Notes: generated by a model from the letters alone, not told the origin. Positions 1 through 7,811 are shown, counted from the stretch's first letter. The stretch: DNA of 64,000 nt from Paenibacillus tepidiphilus (GCF_008635795.1 NZ_VWRQ01000010.1:62001-126000), one strand, 5' to 3'. Numbers and translations are program-made.

Positions 1-1899
1 GCCTGAAATCGGTGCAATTGACCAGTTGTTGTCGGCGGTCGGATTAATGGTTTTGCTGGCAGTGATATAATCCATCAGGATCTGGCGGTTCTCATCCGGG
101 GAGTCGATGATGTATTTGCTGCCCTTTACACCCGGGAAATTGCCGCCGCCGCTGGCGCGGTAGTTATTGGTTGCCACGATGAATTCCTGCTCGGGATCAA
201 TCGCCTTGCCGTTATACTGCAAATTGATAATCCGGCTGGAGGCGGCATCGTTGACCGTGCCGTCCGGCTTGTATTTGGCCGGCTTGGTCACATCCACCTG
301 ATACGTTACGCCGTCAATAACATCAAAATTGTACACAGCGAAAGCCGGATTCAGCAGTTCCTGTGCTTCAGTCTTAGCAGGGTCGATCTGATTGAATTTG
401 CCTGCCGTCATTTCCAGCCATTCTTTGACAACAGAGCCCTTAACCAGAATTGCCTTCAGCGTATTGTCATACAGATACAGGTCACCGGCACTCTTGATGG
501 CCAGCGGACCAGCAGCGATGTCGGTATACTCTTCAGGGCCGTTGCGTCCGGCTTTAAACGGAGCGCCTACGGACAATACCGGAGTGTTCGCATACTGCGG
601 CAGATTCTTCTTGATATAGTCTTCCACGTACAGCTTTTGCGCTGTCGTCACGATCTGCACCGAAGGATCGTCCTGAACCAATCCGAAATAGCTGTAGATA
701 GGGCCGGTAGTGGTTCCGATCGGACTGTTGGCATACTTGATCGTGGCTTCATGGTCTGCCTGTACAGCGTCAACTATGGCCTGGTCCACATCCACAGTGG
801 ATTTCTTGGCGACGGAATCATAGATGGCTCTGGTGGAGGACTGCGAGGCAGCAACCTTCCACTTGCCGTTTTCCTTCTCCAGGGTCAGGTCAATCAATCC
901 CAGGTTGCTGCCGCCATACCCGGCTTGTACTGCAGGTACGCCGTTGATCGTGCCTTTGGCATTGTCCACACCTGCTAGAACCTTGCCGGAAGCATCCTTG
1001 AACAGCGTGTCCAGCGATTTCTCATCAGCCGCCGGGAATACCTTGTGGGTATGAGAGAATGTAATGGCGTCGATTCCCGGCACCTTGCTGAGCGGCAGAA
1101 TCGCATCTTCCGCCTTCACATGGGGCTCGGCAGTGCCGTTAAAGCCGGAATGTGTCATGGCGATAACGAGATCGGCGCCGGCGGCACGGATTTCCGGTAC
1201 AAATTTCTCGGCAGTGGCAACAATATCCTTAGTAATGACCTTGCCTTCCAGATGGGCTTTATCCCATTCCGTAATTTGCGGGGTTACGAGGCCAAGCACG
1301 CCGATTTTGAGCGTCTGGGCGTTGCCGGCTTCGTCCTTGTAGGATTTGCTGATAATTTGATAGGGCTTGTACTGGTTGACATCATTATCGGTATTGTTAT
1401 CTTTGTCGTCTATATAGACATTAGCATTGATATAAGGGAAGTTTGCTCCTTTGATAGCCTGGTCCAGGTAATCAAGCCCATAGTTGAACTCATGGTTCCC
1501 GAAGGTGGCAACGTCATAGCCCATCAGGTTCATAGCTTTATATACCGGATGGATTTCATTTCCTTTAATCGGATTAACCAGGGCTTTATAGGTACCGAGC
1601 GGAGTGCCTTGAATCAGGTCACCGTTGTCTACAAGCAGTGTGTTGGCGGCTTCACTGCGTGCCTGCTTGACGAGAGTAGAGGTGCGGGCCAATCCGACAG
1701 TCAGCGAGGTCGCGCTCTTGTAATAATCATAAGGCAGCAGATTCGTATGAATGTCGGTAGTTTCCATAATTCTTACTTTCAATGTCGCATCTGCTGCTGC
1801 GGCCGAAGCGAAAGTGCCGCCGAGCGGGAGAATGCCTAAGGAGAGTGCCAGTGAGGACAGGGCTGTCTTCCGCCAAACAGACCTAGTGTTATTATTCAT
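1..1899 (-). CDS. 2',3'-cyclic-nucleotide 2'-phosphodiesterase/3'-nucleotidase (5'-nucleotidase family), 3' end off window
   Basis: Translation of the minus strand gives a signal peptide (charged start, hydrophobic run, ASAAAA cleavage region) followed by a calcineurin-like metallophosphoesterase domain with TTDIHTNL, DNGDLIQGTPLG, GNHEFNYG and THSGFNG/SHTHKVFP metal-binding motifs. The 5'-nucleotidase C-terminal domain follows (about residues 350 on, including ATNNYRASGGGNFPG). Known members of this family are secreted or wall-bound and release phosphate and nucleosides from extracellular nucleotides. The reading frame is still open at base 1, so the C terminus, and any LPXTG or SLH anchor, lies outside the window. 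The start is uncertain: ATG at 1899 or at 1911 in the same frame; an AGAAGGG site lies too close to 1911 and slightly far from 1899. The gene is monocistronic as far as can be seen. Confidence 0.9.
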   Translation of the reverse strand, partial: MNNNTRSVWRKTALSSLALSLGILPLGGTFASAAAADATLKVRIMETTDIHTNLLPYDYYKSATSLTVGLARTSTLVKQARSEAANTLLVDNGDLIQGTPLGTYKALVNPIKGNEIHPVYKAMNLMGYDVATFGNHEFNYGLDYLDQAIKGANFPYINANVYIDDKDNNTDNDVNQYKPYQIISKSYKDEAGNAQTLKIGVLGLVTPQITEWDKAHLEGKVITKDIVATAEKFVPEIRAAGADLVIAMTHSGFNGTAEPHVKAEDAILPLSKVPGIDAITFSHTHKVFPAADEKSLDTLFKDASGKVLAGVDNAKGTINGVPAVQAGYGGSNLGLIDLTLEKENGKWKVAASQSSTRAIYDSVAKKSTVDVDQAIVDAVQADHEATIKYANSPIGTTTGPIYSYFGLVQDDPSVQIVTTAQKLYVEDYIKKNLPQYANTPVLSVGAPFKAGRNGPEEYTDIAAGPLAIKSAGDLYLYDNTLKAILVKGSVVKEWLEMTAGKFNQIDPAKTEAQELLNPAFAVYNFDVIDGVTYQVDVTKPAKYKPDGTVNDAASSRIINLQYNGKAIDPEQEFIVATNNYRASGGGNFPGVKGSKYIIDSPDENRQILMDYITASKTINPTADNNWSIAPISG

Positions 1900-2199
1900 G
1901 AAATCTTTCATCCCTTCTCTATGTTAAGATATGTAACAAATACAACAGTATTATAGCGGAATTTACTTAAAATTAACATATCCAAAATAAAAAGCCGGAT
2001 CTTTGTGAAAATCAACCGTGATGAAAGCAAAAAAAAGAAGAGTACCGGGTAAATGAAGTTGTAAGAAGGTAGAGCGGAAGGGGAGGCAAGGAAATAAGAT
2101 CGGAAACAAAAACGGTACATATCCCCCGGCGGAGCCGGGTGAATATGCACTACTCCAGGAAGAGGAGCATTTATATGTAGGGGATTGTTTGAGGAAAAA

Positions 2200-2379
2200 T
2201 CAGGAGTCGCATTTTCCGGATTCAATTAATTTACGGCCGGAAAGTACATTTTTTATAATTTCAATAAAATCGGGCGAAGCTTGTGCCTCTACCGCCAATT
2301 CATAGATGTTGAGCAGTTGTTCATCAGACAACATTTCCAAGGATGAGGGCCGCGGAGAAGGATGAAAGTAATAATCCAT
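2200..2379 (-). CDS. sda: Sda-family sporulation histidine kinase inhibitor
   Basis: A 59-residue ORF with a strong GGAGG site seven bases upstream of the ATG. Residues 17-51 read LSDEQLLNIYELAVEAQ followed by SPDFIEIIKNVLSGRKL, which matches the Sda helical hairpin (LSDE-LL--Y--A-E-----DFIE-I-----R). In B. subtilis this 46-residue protein binds the DHp domain of KinA/KinB and blocks sporulation when DNA replication is disturbed. Here the N-terminal 16 residues are an extension relative to the B. subtilis protein. A TATAAT-like -10 lies at 2398-2403 and a perfect 14-bp palindrome (AAATGGTACCATTT) at 2437-2450. I saw no clear DnaA boxes (TTATNCACA), which control sda in B. subtilis. It lies downstream of, and on the same strand as, the Agr-like operon, with a gap of about 190 bases. 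Confidence 0.85.
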   Translation of the reverse strand: MDYYFHPSPRPSSLEMLSDEQLLNIYELAVEAQASPDFIEIIKNVLSGRKLIESGKCDS

Positions 2380-2436
2380 TTGATTCCTCCATCAGTTATT
2401 ATATAAATCTAGCTTAAGAATCATACCAATCATTTT

Positions 2437-2450
2437 AAATGGTACCATTT
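2437..2450. promoter_or_regulatory. 14-bp perfect palindrome upstream of sda
   Basis: AAATGGTACCATTT is a perfect palindrome located 58-71 bases upstream of the sda ATG and just downstream of the LytTR gene. Its position fits a dimeric regulator site. The regulator is unknown, and chance occurrence cannot be excluded in this AT-rich stretch. Confidence 0.35.
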
Positions 2451-2570
2451 GGAATTAAGACCGTCTCCTGTCATTCGCCCGGTGAATTACTCTTTACAAT
2501 GATCTGAATCTATGGGAAAATAAATGGTTTATCAAAATAAGAAATAGATTGCTAAACGGTTGTGCCGGGG

Positions 2571-2915
2571 TTATTTAGTATCCTTGCTTATATCTTCGTT
2601 GCGGGAGGCTAAATACCTCTTGATGCGGGATTCTTTGGATTCCGAGACTGTGGCGAATTGTTCGGATTCTGCAAAGATAACCACCTTCCGTTCGGAATCA
2701 TAGCCGTCAACGTTGCTTATGTTCACTACATTACTGCGGTCCAGACGCTCGAACCCGCTGTCGCTGTAAGCAGCGTACAGATCTGAGAGGGTGGTGGGAA
2801 GCACATATTCGCCTTCTTTTGTATGGACGTATATTGTATTCTTGTAGCTTGAGAAATACAATATTTCTTCTTCCCGAATGTCCCGGGAGGAACCGTCGTT
2901 CAGCAAGACACGCAT
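2571..2915 (-). CDS. stand-alone LytTR DNA-binding domain protein
   Basis: This 114-residue protein consists almost wholly of a LytTR domain: EEEILYFSSYKNTIYVHTKEGEY, then the LSDLY--Y--SGFERLDRSNVVNI strand-helix segment typical of AgrA and LytR C-terminal domains. There is no N-terminal receiver (REC) domain, so it cannot be phosphorylated like AgrA. Known free-standing LytTR proteins of streptococcal LytTR regulatory systems (HdrR, BrsR) are controlled by a co-encoded membrane protein. The ATG at 2915 has an AAGGTGGGGAG site. It is the last gene of a four-gene operon behind the AgrD-like peptide gene, 21 bases away. By inference it is the transcriptional output of the peptide system. Confidence 0.85.
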   Translation of the reverse strand: MRVLLNDGSSRDIREEEILYFSSYKNTIYVHTKEGEYVLPTTLSDLYAAYSDSGFERLDRSNVVNISNVDGYDSERKVVIFAESEQFATVSESKESRIKRYLASRNEDISKDTK

Positions 2916-2936
2916 GTACTCCCCACCTTGTTCGGG

Positions 2937-3056
2937 TTACTTCCGCAATTCTTCAGGAGCTTGTGGACTGTAGGCAAAAGGCTTCAGAACAGTTGAAAAG
3001 AAACGGGCGGATGATGTCAACATCTTGGATGCTGTGCGGGAAATGCTCTTCTTCAT
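2937..3056 (-). CDS. agrD: AgrD-like signal peptide precursor without cysteine
   Basis: A 39-residue ORF directly downstream of agrB. Its ATG overlaps the agrB TGA (ATGA), and GGAGG lies eight bases upstream. The layout is that of AgrD: basic amphipathic N-terminal half (residues 2-24), short central segment, and an acidic/proline tail SPQAPEELRK resembling the EVPKEL tail of staphylococcal AgrD. The core just before the tail is LKPFAY. No cysteine occurs anywhere in the peptide, and the position expected for the thiolactone Cys or lactone Ser is occupied by Leu24 or Lys25. Either the mature signal is linear, uses Ser21/Thr22 in a larger ring, or uses Lys25. The function is inferred from position and shape; a short ORF like this would be missed by most gene callers. 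Confidence 0.75.
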   Translation of the reverse strand: MKKSISRTASKMLTSSARFFSTVLKPFAYSPQAPEELRK

Positions 3057-3577
3057 GTCTGCTTCCTCCTTCTCCATGAGATTACTGTTAAGGATTGCGC
3101 CAGAAAGGTCAATCCAATGACAGGCGAGAGCAAGAAAAAATTAAGGCCGACGGTGAGAACTGCAAGCAGTTTCATCCGGGGATACCAACGCAGAGGGATT
3201 CTGGCATTGACATCGGGGGCCGGAGCATACAACAGCATAAGCAGAAGTGAAATCAGATTGATTATCCCTACATGATCCCGAAACAGAAAGGTAATCTGCG
3301 GGATCAAGGAACACAGAGCTATTGAGAACAGATTACAGGAGAATGCGTTCGGCAGATGTCTTCCTCCCGAGAGAACACGCAGCAATGCAAAACTAAGCAG
3401 TGCCAACGCTGTATCCGCAAAATGTCCTGTAGTCCATCCGATCAGCAGGGATAGGGCGATAATGAGCAGGCTGTTAAGTATAATGTTAAGAGCATACTGC
3501 ATCACTTCGATGGACCCTGTTTCCTCAGGGTTTGCCTGTTTGATCATCGAGGCGATCTTGAGACTTAAAATATTCAT
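3053..3577 (-). CDS. agrB: AgrB-family peptide-processing membrane endopeptidase
   Basis: A 174-residue membrane protein with several hydrophobic segments and the AgrB signature GGRHLPNAFSCN. His74 and Cys81 are spaced exactly as the catalytic His77/Cys84 pair of S. aureus AgrB, so the cysteine protease looks intact. In Agr systems this enzyme cleaves the C-terminal tail of AgrD and forms the cyclic peptide. The ATG at 3577 has an AGGAG site, lies within the 3' end of the upstream sensor gene (53-base overlap), and the stop overlaps the peptide gene start. This tight packing implies translational coupling and coordinated expression. Confidence 0.92.
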   Translation of the reverse strand: MNILSLKIASMIKQANPEETGSIEVMQYALNIILNSLLIIALSLLIGWTTGHFADTALALLSFALLRVLSGGRHLPNAFSCNLFSIALCSLIPQITFLFRDHVGIINLISLLLMLLYAPAPDVNARIPLRWYPRMKLLAVLTVGLNFFLLSPVIGLTFLAQSLTVISWRRRKQT

Positions 3578-4223
3578 TGCCGCTCCTGTCTTTCTTATAG
3601 GATAAATAAATATAGCAAAAAAGCAGGAAGCCGTAGATTAGCGGGACCAGGTAGAAGTATCCGGAATTAAACAGATACATGATAGAGATGACAATAGCCG
3701 CCGTAGGGAGATTCAGTATAAACAGGAATTTCTCTTTGCTGCTTATATGTATGAACCCTTGGGGCTTGTCCGGAACAAAGTCGAAGCCTTTGCGTTTGAT
3801 TCCCAGATATGCACCTATACCTATGGCGGTTGCGGCAGAGATGGTTTGCAATAAATAAGTATTGATATCCAGGCCGTAGAACGAATGTGCAGAAAAGTTG
3901 CCGAGCTTGTTCAACAGAAAAATATAAACGGTCTGGATGAAAGTATATGACTGGTAAGTTACCCCTGTCAGGATAGCGGCATAGAATACGTGGACACGAA
4001 ATAAAAGCCAATAGAAACAAAACATTAGCAGATATTGACTGATGATATCAGCTTCAACCCGGTTGTGCTCAACTCGAATGATATAAGAGAAAAAGGCCAT
4101 AATAAAACCGGCAAAAAACATCTCTTTCGTATAAAGATCAATCTTGAACACCCTGAAAGCCAGGAAGAACATTGCGAATGTTTCCAACATGGAAAAGAGT
4201 ATATAGAGCGCAAAATCCAGCAT
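3525..4223 (-). CDS. multi-spanning membrane sensor-like protein, no histidine kinase domain
   Basis: A 232-residue protein with about six to seven hydrophobic helices, starting MLDFALYILFSMLETFAMFF and ending in a short charged tail of about 25 residues (YKKDRSGNEYFKSQDRL). It resembles only the N-terminal sensor half of AgrC/NatK-type kinases; there is no H-box, N-box or G-box, and the next gene starts before this one ends. I chose the ATG at 4223 because AGGAGT lies eight bases upstream; the longer frame to 4298 would run into the promoter. It is the first gene of the agr-like operon. By inference it detects the processed peptide and controls the LytTR protein directly, as membrane inhibitors do in LytTR regulatory systems. 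This is not shown. Confidence 0.75.
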   Translation of the reverse strand: MLDFALYILFSMLETFAMFFLAFRVFKIDLYTKEMFFAGFIMAFFSYIIRVEHNRVEADIISQYLLMFCFYWLLFRVHVFYAAILTGVTYQSYTFIQTVYIFLLNKLGNFSAHSFYGLDINTYLLQTISAATAIGIGAYLGIKRKGFDFVPDKPQGFIHISSKEKFLFILNLPTAAIVISIMYLFNSGYFYLVPLIYGFLLFCYIYLSYKKDRSGNEYFKSQDRLDDQTGKP

Positions 4224-4236
4224 GCTGACACTCCTA

Positions 4237-4251
4237 TGGGCAGATTGCCCA
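4237..4251 (-). promoter_or_regulatory. inverted repeat in the leader of the agr-like operon
   Basis: TGGGCA-GAT-TGCCCA is a perfect 6-bp inverted repeat located between the predicted -10 box and the ribosome site of the sensor gene. It could be an operator that blocks elongation or initiation, or a small RNA hairpin close to the ribosome site. It does not resemble a LytTR direct repeat. Confidence 0.4.
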
Positions 4252-4269
4252 AATCCAATTCTTGCAAGT

Positions 4270-4298
4270 ATTATACATAATAGACTAGAATACAACAA
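4270..4298 (-). promoter_or_regulatory. sigma-A type promoter of the agr-like operon
   Basis: On the minus strand TTGTTG (-35) and TATAAT (-10) are separated by 17 bases, a near-ideal housekeeping promoter, about 45 bases upstream of the sensor gene start. Confidence 0.7.
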
Positions 4299-4357
4299 CG
4301 GCTTTTTTGTACCGTTTACCTATTTTGTTGCAGCAACCACCAGAAAGGGGTAAAACT

Positions 4358-4879
4358 ATGTTGAATCAGCGTCCTGAACCGAATGAGTACTGCGAGTTTC
4401 AAAGAGGGTATATATCGCTTGTCCCGGATGAAGGCGATTTGCGGGAGATTCTGCGGAAGCAGACGGAGACGGTGCTCAGGCTGCTGACCAGCCTGAGTGA
4501 AGAGCAGGGGAACTACCGCTACGCGCCAGAGAAATGGAGCATCAAGGAGATGCTCGGCCATCTTACCGACAACGACCGGATTATGTCTTACCGGCTGCTT
4601 TGTTTTGCCAGGGGGGAAGAAGCGCAATTGCCCGGCTATGAGGAAAAAGATTACGTTGCCGCAGGCAGCTTCGACCGGTTCACCCTGGCGGAGATGGTGG
4701 GCCATTACCGGATTGTGCGTGAATCTACACAGGCGCTGCTGGACAGCATCGCAGAGGAGGCCTGGACCCGCACCGGCCGCTTCGCAGGAGTGCAGATGAC
4801 TGTCCGGGCCCAGGCCGCCCTGATCATCGGCCACGAGCTGCATCATCTGCAGGTGCTGAAGGAGCGGTACCTTAACTGA
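4358..4879 (+). CDS. DinB-like (DfsB/YfiT-fold) putative metal-dependent protein
   Basis: A 173-residue protein starting MLNQRPEPNEYCEF, with AAAGGGG as ribosome site. It has the four-helix DinB_2-type pattern: RQTETVLRLLTSL, a His in KEMLGHLTDNDRIMSYRL, and the C-terminal IIGHELHHLQVLKERYL. The conserved histidines (GHL, GHELHH) would form the metal site seen in YfiT/DinB structures. Members are often thiol S-transferases or unknown; the substrate cannot be read from sequence. The gene stands alone between the divergent agr-like operon and the convergent tdk. Confidence 0.85.
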   Translation: MLNQRPEPNEYCEFQRGYISLVPDEGDLREILRKQTETVLRLLTSLSEEQGNYRYAPEKWSIKEMLGHLTDNDRIMSYRLLCFARGEEAQLPGYEEKDYVAAGSFDRFTLAEMVGHYRIVRESTQALLDSIAEEAWTRTGRFAGVQMTVRAQAALIIGHELHHLQVLKERYLN

Positions 4880-4944
4880 AGCGGCTGTTTTGAAGCTCCC
4901 TGATTACCGCGTCTTTACGGTCCGTTAGGCTATGCCGGCACCAA

Positions 4945-4997
4945 CAAAAAAAGCATCCTCCGGAGGAGACGGCAGTCTCGCGGCAGTGATGCTTTTT
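4945..4997 (-). terminator. bidirectional terminator between dinB-like gene and tdk
   Basis: AAAAAGCATC and GATGCTTTTT arms enclose a long interior that contains the smaller hairpin CTCC-GGAGG. The minus strand ends in a run of seven T, so it mainly serves tdk but can also stop the dinB-like transcript. Confidence 0.75.
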
Positions 4998-5011
4998 CCA
5001 TTATATAGAGA

Positions 5012-5587
5012 TCAAAGCGGCGGATTCTTATGGCATTTACGGCAGACCGGATAATAGGCTTCATTGCCGCCGATCTGGATTTGCCTGCCAGTATAGACGG
5101 GCTTGCCGTCCTCTACCCGAAGGGCCATGGTTGCTTTGCGTTCGCAGAACCAGCAGATCGTCTTCATTTCTTCGATTTTATCCGCATAGATGAGCATATA
5201 CTTGCTGCCCTCGAAGAGGTTGTTCTGGAAGTCGTTCTTCAGGCCAAAGGCCATCACCGGGATATTCAGCTCATCCACAATCCGCACCAGCTGCAGGATG
5301 CAGGCCTTGCTGAGGAATTGGCATTCATCAATCAGCACGCAGTGGGGGCGCGGCAGCGCTCTTTCTACAATGCCGAAAATATCCGTGTGCTCGTCGATTG
5401 CAATGGCCTGCTTGCGGAGGCCGATCCGGGAGGAGATATATCCGACTTCATCACGGTCGTCCAGAGCGGGGGTGAAGATAAGCACAGACTTGCCCTGCTC
5501 CTCGTAATTATGGGCAACCTTAAGTATTTCAATGGATTTGCCGCTGTTCATCGCGCCGTATTTGTAAAACAACTGTGCCACGTCCAT
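5012..5587 (-). CDS. tdk: thymidine kinase (type II)
   Basis: A 191-residue cytosolic enzyme that phosphorylates thymidine for dTTP salvage. Seen: P-loop GAMNSGKS (residues 11-18), the DECQF Walker B-like motif, the lasso region, and four zinc cysteines as CWFC and CRKC near the C terminus. The length and all motifs are typical of bacterial type II TK. The ATG at 5587 is preceded by GAAAGGATAG. It is followed by a terminator and appears monocistronic. It matches functionally with the nucleoside salvage operon at 34.5-38.8 kb. Confidence 0.97.
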   Translation of the reverse strand: MDVAQLFYKYGAMNSGKSIEILKVAHNYEEQGKSVLIFTPALDDRDEVGYISSRIGLRKQAIAIDEHTDIFGIVERALPRPHCVLIDECQFLSKACILQLVRIVDELNIPVMAFGLKNDFQNNLFEGSKYMLIYADKIEEMKTICWFCERKATMALRVEDGKPVYTGRQIQIGGNEAYYPVCRKCHKNPPL

Positions 5588-5794
5588 CTATCCTTTCGCT
5601 GTTCAACCTGTATACTCTTATAAAAAGACTTATATTAGAGTATCATACACACGGCGGCGGTAGCCAGTGCCAGATGTCTTGGACGCAAATTTCAGCAATC
5701 AGCCGTCAGCGTTGTCTCCGCGGGTATATGATATAATGTACGCAATTGTGTTTTTTTGCCGCAGGAGAAAATTTACTGAAGGAAGGCTTGTGAA

Positions 5795-6004
5795 ATGACG
5801 GAGAAGCTGGCGGTATTTAAAGAAAAGGCCGAAGCGTTGCGGCAGCGGGACGGGCTGTCCGCGGAAGCGGATGAGCTGCTCGAGGAAATGCTCGCTGAGC
5901 TGGAGGAGCTGGAACGCAGCAATAAAGCGCTCAAGCGGGCAGCGCTGAAGGCCGGGCAACGTGAGACGATGTCAACACGACTTAAGGAAGCGCTTTACGA
6001 GTAA
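5795..6004 (+). CDS. small coiled-coil protein of unknown function
   Basis: A 69-residue, highly charged, Glu/Lys/Leu-rich protein (residues 5-55 predicted as continuous helix, heptad-like ADELLEEMLAELEELERSNKALK). GAAGGAAGG upstream supports the ATG. It ends 20 bases before the first ABC exporter gene and is probably cotranscribed with it. No family recognised; it has no membrane segment or signal peptide. Confidence 0.65.
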   Translation: MTEKLAVFKEKAEALRQRDGLSAEADELLEEMLAELEELERSNKALKRAALKAGQRETMSTRLKEALYE

Positions 6005-6023
6005 AGCGGACGGGGTATCGCAG

Positions 6024-7811
6024 GTGAACATTATTTTTGCTTATCTCAGGAAATACAGGGTTGCCGCAATAGCCGCACTTGTCATGATGCTGATTGAACT
6101 CTCGGTAGAGCTGGCCCAGCCCTATCTGATTTCCAAAATTATCGATTCCGGAATCCGGGAACGGGATACGGGCGTGGTGTGGCTATGGGGCGGAGTGCTG
6201 GCCGGCAGCGCGGTGATCGCGTTCGGGGCGGGTGTGCTCAGCTCTTTTTTTGCGGCACATGCCAGCCAGGGCTTTGCCTTTGATCTGCGCGAGAAGCTGT
6301 ACGAGCGGGTGCAATCCTTCACGTATTCCGTCTTCAGCAGATTCGAGACCTCTTCACTGATCACCCGGCTGACCCAGGACGTCACACAGCTGCAGGATAC
6401 CATCTTTATGGGGCTGCGGTTTATGACCCGTGTACCGCTCGTGGTGCTCGGGAGTGTTCTGATGGCGCTGGTCGTACATGTGCGGCTGGGGCTGATGCTG
6501 GCTGTAACACTCCCGGTTCTGATTGTGCTCCTGCTGTGGATGCTGCGGCGATCCTCGGCGCTCTTCCGCAGTGTACAGAGGCGGCTTGATGAAGTAAACG
6601 GCAGCATTCAGGAGAATCTGACCGGCATCCGGCTGATCCGCGTCTTCGTACGCATGGGACACGAGATCAGCCGGTTCACGGCGCATAGCGCCGAGCTGAT
6701 GAGAGCGACCATCGCCGCGCTGCGGCTGACAGAAACGACGGCTCCGCTCATTATGCTGATTGTAAACGCGGTAATCCTTGCCGTGCTCTGGTATGGCAGG
6801 ATCGAAATCTCGACAGGCGATGCCACACTGGGACAAACCGTAGCGGTCATTAACTATTCGCTGCGCACCATCGGGGCGATGTCGGCGCTCTCCGGGATTA
6901 TGGCGACCTTCTCCCGGGCCCGCGCATCCGCCGGGCGGGTGGAAGAGGTTATGGCGGAAGAATATGGAAATGCAGCTGATGCTGCAGCAACGGCCGGCGC
7001 AGGGGTGGAGCAGATTACTGCGAACGGCAAGGGAAAGAAACAGCCGGAGCAGGCGCTGCGGGGCAAAGTGGAGTTCCGCCATGTCGGCTTCAGCTATCCG
7101 GGCAGCGGGCTAACCGTGCTTGAGGATATTTGCTTCACGGTGCAGCCCGGCCAGCGGGTGGCGATCATCGGGGCGACCGGGTCAGGCAAAACCTCGCTGG
7201 TCAGCTTGATTCCAAGGCTGTATGAGCAAAACACAGGGGAAATCCGGGTGGATGATATCCCAACCGAAGAGATGAACATCGCCTCTTTGCGCGGAGCCAT
7301 CGGCTATGTGCCGCAGGAGGTGCTGCTGTTCTCGGGTTCGGTGCAGGAGAACATCGCCTGGGGGAACGAACAGGCCACGCAGGCACAGATCGAATGGGCG
7401 GCGGCTGCAGCCCAGATTCACGAGACTGTAGCTGCACTGCCGCAGGGCTATAACACCCTGCTTGGCCAGCGGGGCGTCAATCTCTCCGGCGGCCAGAAGC
7501 AGCGGCTGAGCATCGCCCGGGCGCTGGTGCGCAGGCCGGCGATTCTGATTCTGGACGACAGCACCAGTGCGCTGGATGCCGTTACAGAGGGGCGGCTGCT
7601 GGATGAACTGAAGCAGCTGTCCTGCACGACCTTCCTGATTACGCAGAAGATCAGCTCCACGGTGTCGGCGGATCTTATCCTGCTGCTCGATGAAGGGCGG
7701 CTGATGGCCAGCGGCACCCATCAGGAGCTGATGGCGGACTCACCGCTGTACCGCAAAATAGGCGAATCTCAGGACAGGGAGGCAGGACAGCATGTTCAAA
7801 GCTTTAATTGA
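6024..7811 (+). CDS. heterodimeric ABC exporter, subunit with degenerate catalytic site
   Basis: A 595-residue fused permease-ATPase (type IV ABC exporter). Six transmembrane helices (about 10-300) precede the nucleotide-binding domain with Walker A GATGSGKTS (near residue 382), signature LSGGQKQR (near 487) and Walker B ILILDDS (near 508). The catalytic Glu after Walker B is Asp, and the switch His is Gln (ITQKIS, near 539). This is the usual degenerate half of BmrC/BmrD- or TM287/288-like exporters. The start is the GTG at 6024 with GGACGGGG eight bases upstream; the frame upstream lacks a ribosome site. It overlaps the next gene by 20 bases. The substrate is unknown; drug or lipid export is likely. 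Confidence 0.9.
   Translation: MNIIFAYLRKYRVAAIAALVMMLIELSVELAQPYLISKIIDSGIRERDTGVVWLWGGVLAGSAVIAFGAGVLSSFFAAHASQGFAFDLREKLYERVQSFTYSVFSRFETSSLITRLTQDVTQLQDTIFMGLRFMTRVPLVVLGSVLMALVVHVRLGLMLAVTLPVLIVLLLWMLRRSSALFRSVQRRLDEVNGSIQENLTGIRLIRVFVRMGHEISRFTAHSAELMRATIAALRLTETTAPLIMLIVNAVILAVLWYGRIEISTGDATLGQTVAVINYSLRTIGAMSALSGIMATFSRARASAGRVEEVMAEEYGNAADAAATAGAGVEQITANGKGKKQPEQALRGKVEFRHVGFSYPGSGLTVLEDICFTVQPGQRVAIIGATGSGKTSLVSLIPRLYEQNTGEIRVDDIPTEEMNIASLRGAIGYVPQEVLLFSGSVQENIAWGNEQATQAQIEWAAAAAQIHETVAALPQGYNTLLGQRGVNLSGGQKQRLSIARALVRRPAILILDDSTSALDAVTEGRLLDELKQLSCTTFLITQKISSTVSADLILLLDEGRLMASGTHQELMADSPLYRKIGESQDREAGQHVQSFN

Noticed and set aside
1908..2225. 105-codon minus-strand frame between the nucleotidase and sda
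   Set aside because: No ribosome site, low-complexity hydrophobic composition, and its start overlaps the 3' end of the better supported sda gene.
4300..4335. LytTR binding site (ACCGTTTAC) near the agr-like promoter
   Set aside because: Only one half-site fits the consensus with one mismatch; the required second direct repeat 12-13 bases away was not found.
4307..4357. Upstream extension of the DinB-like gene
   Set aside because: The 17 extra residues lack a ribosome site and would include the AAAGGGG ribosome site of the chosen start.
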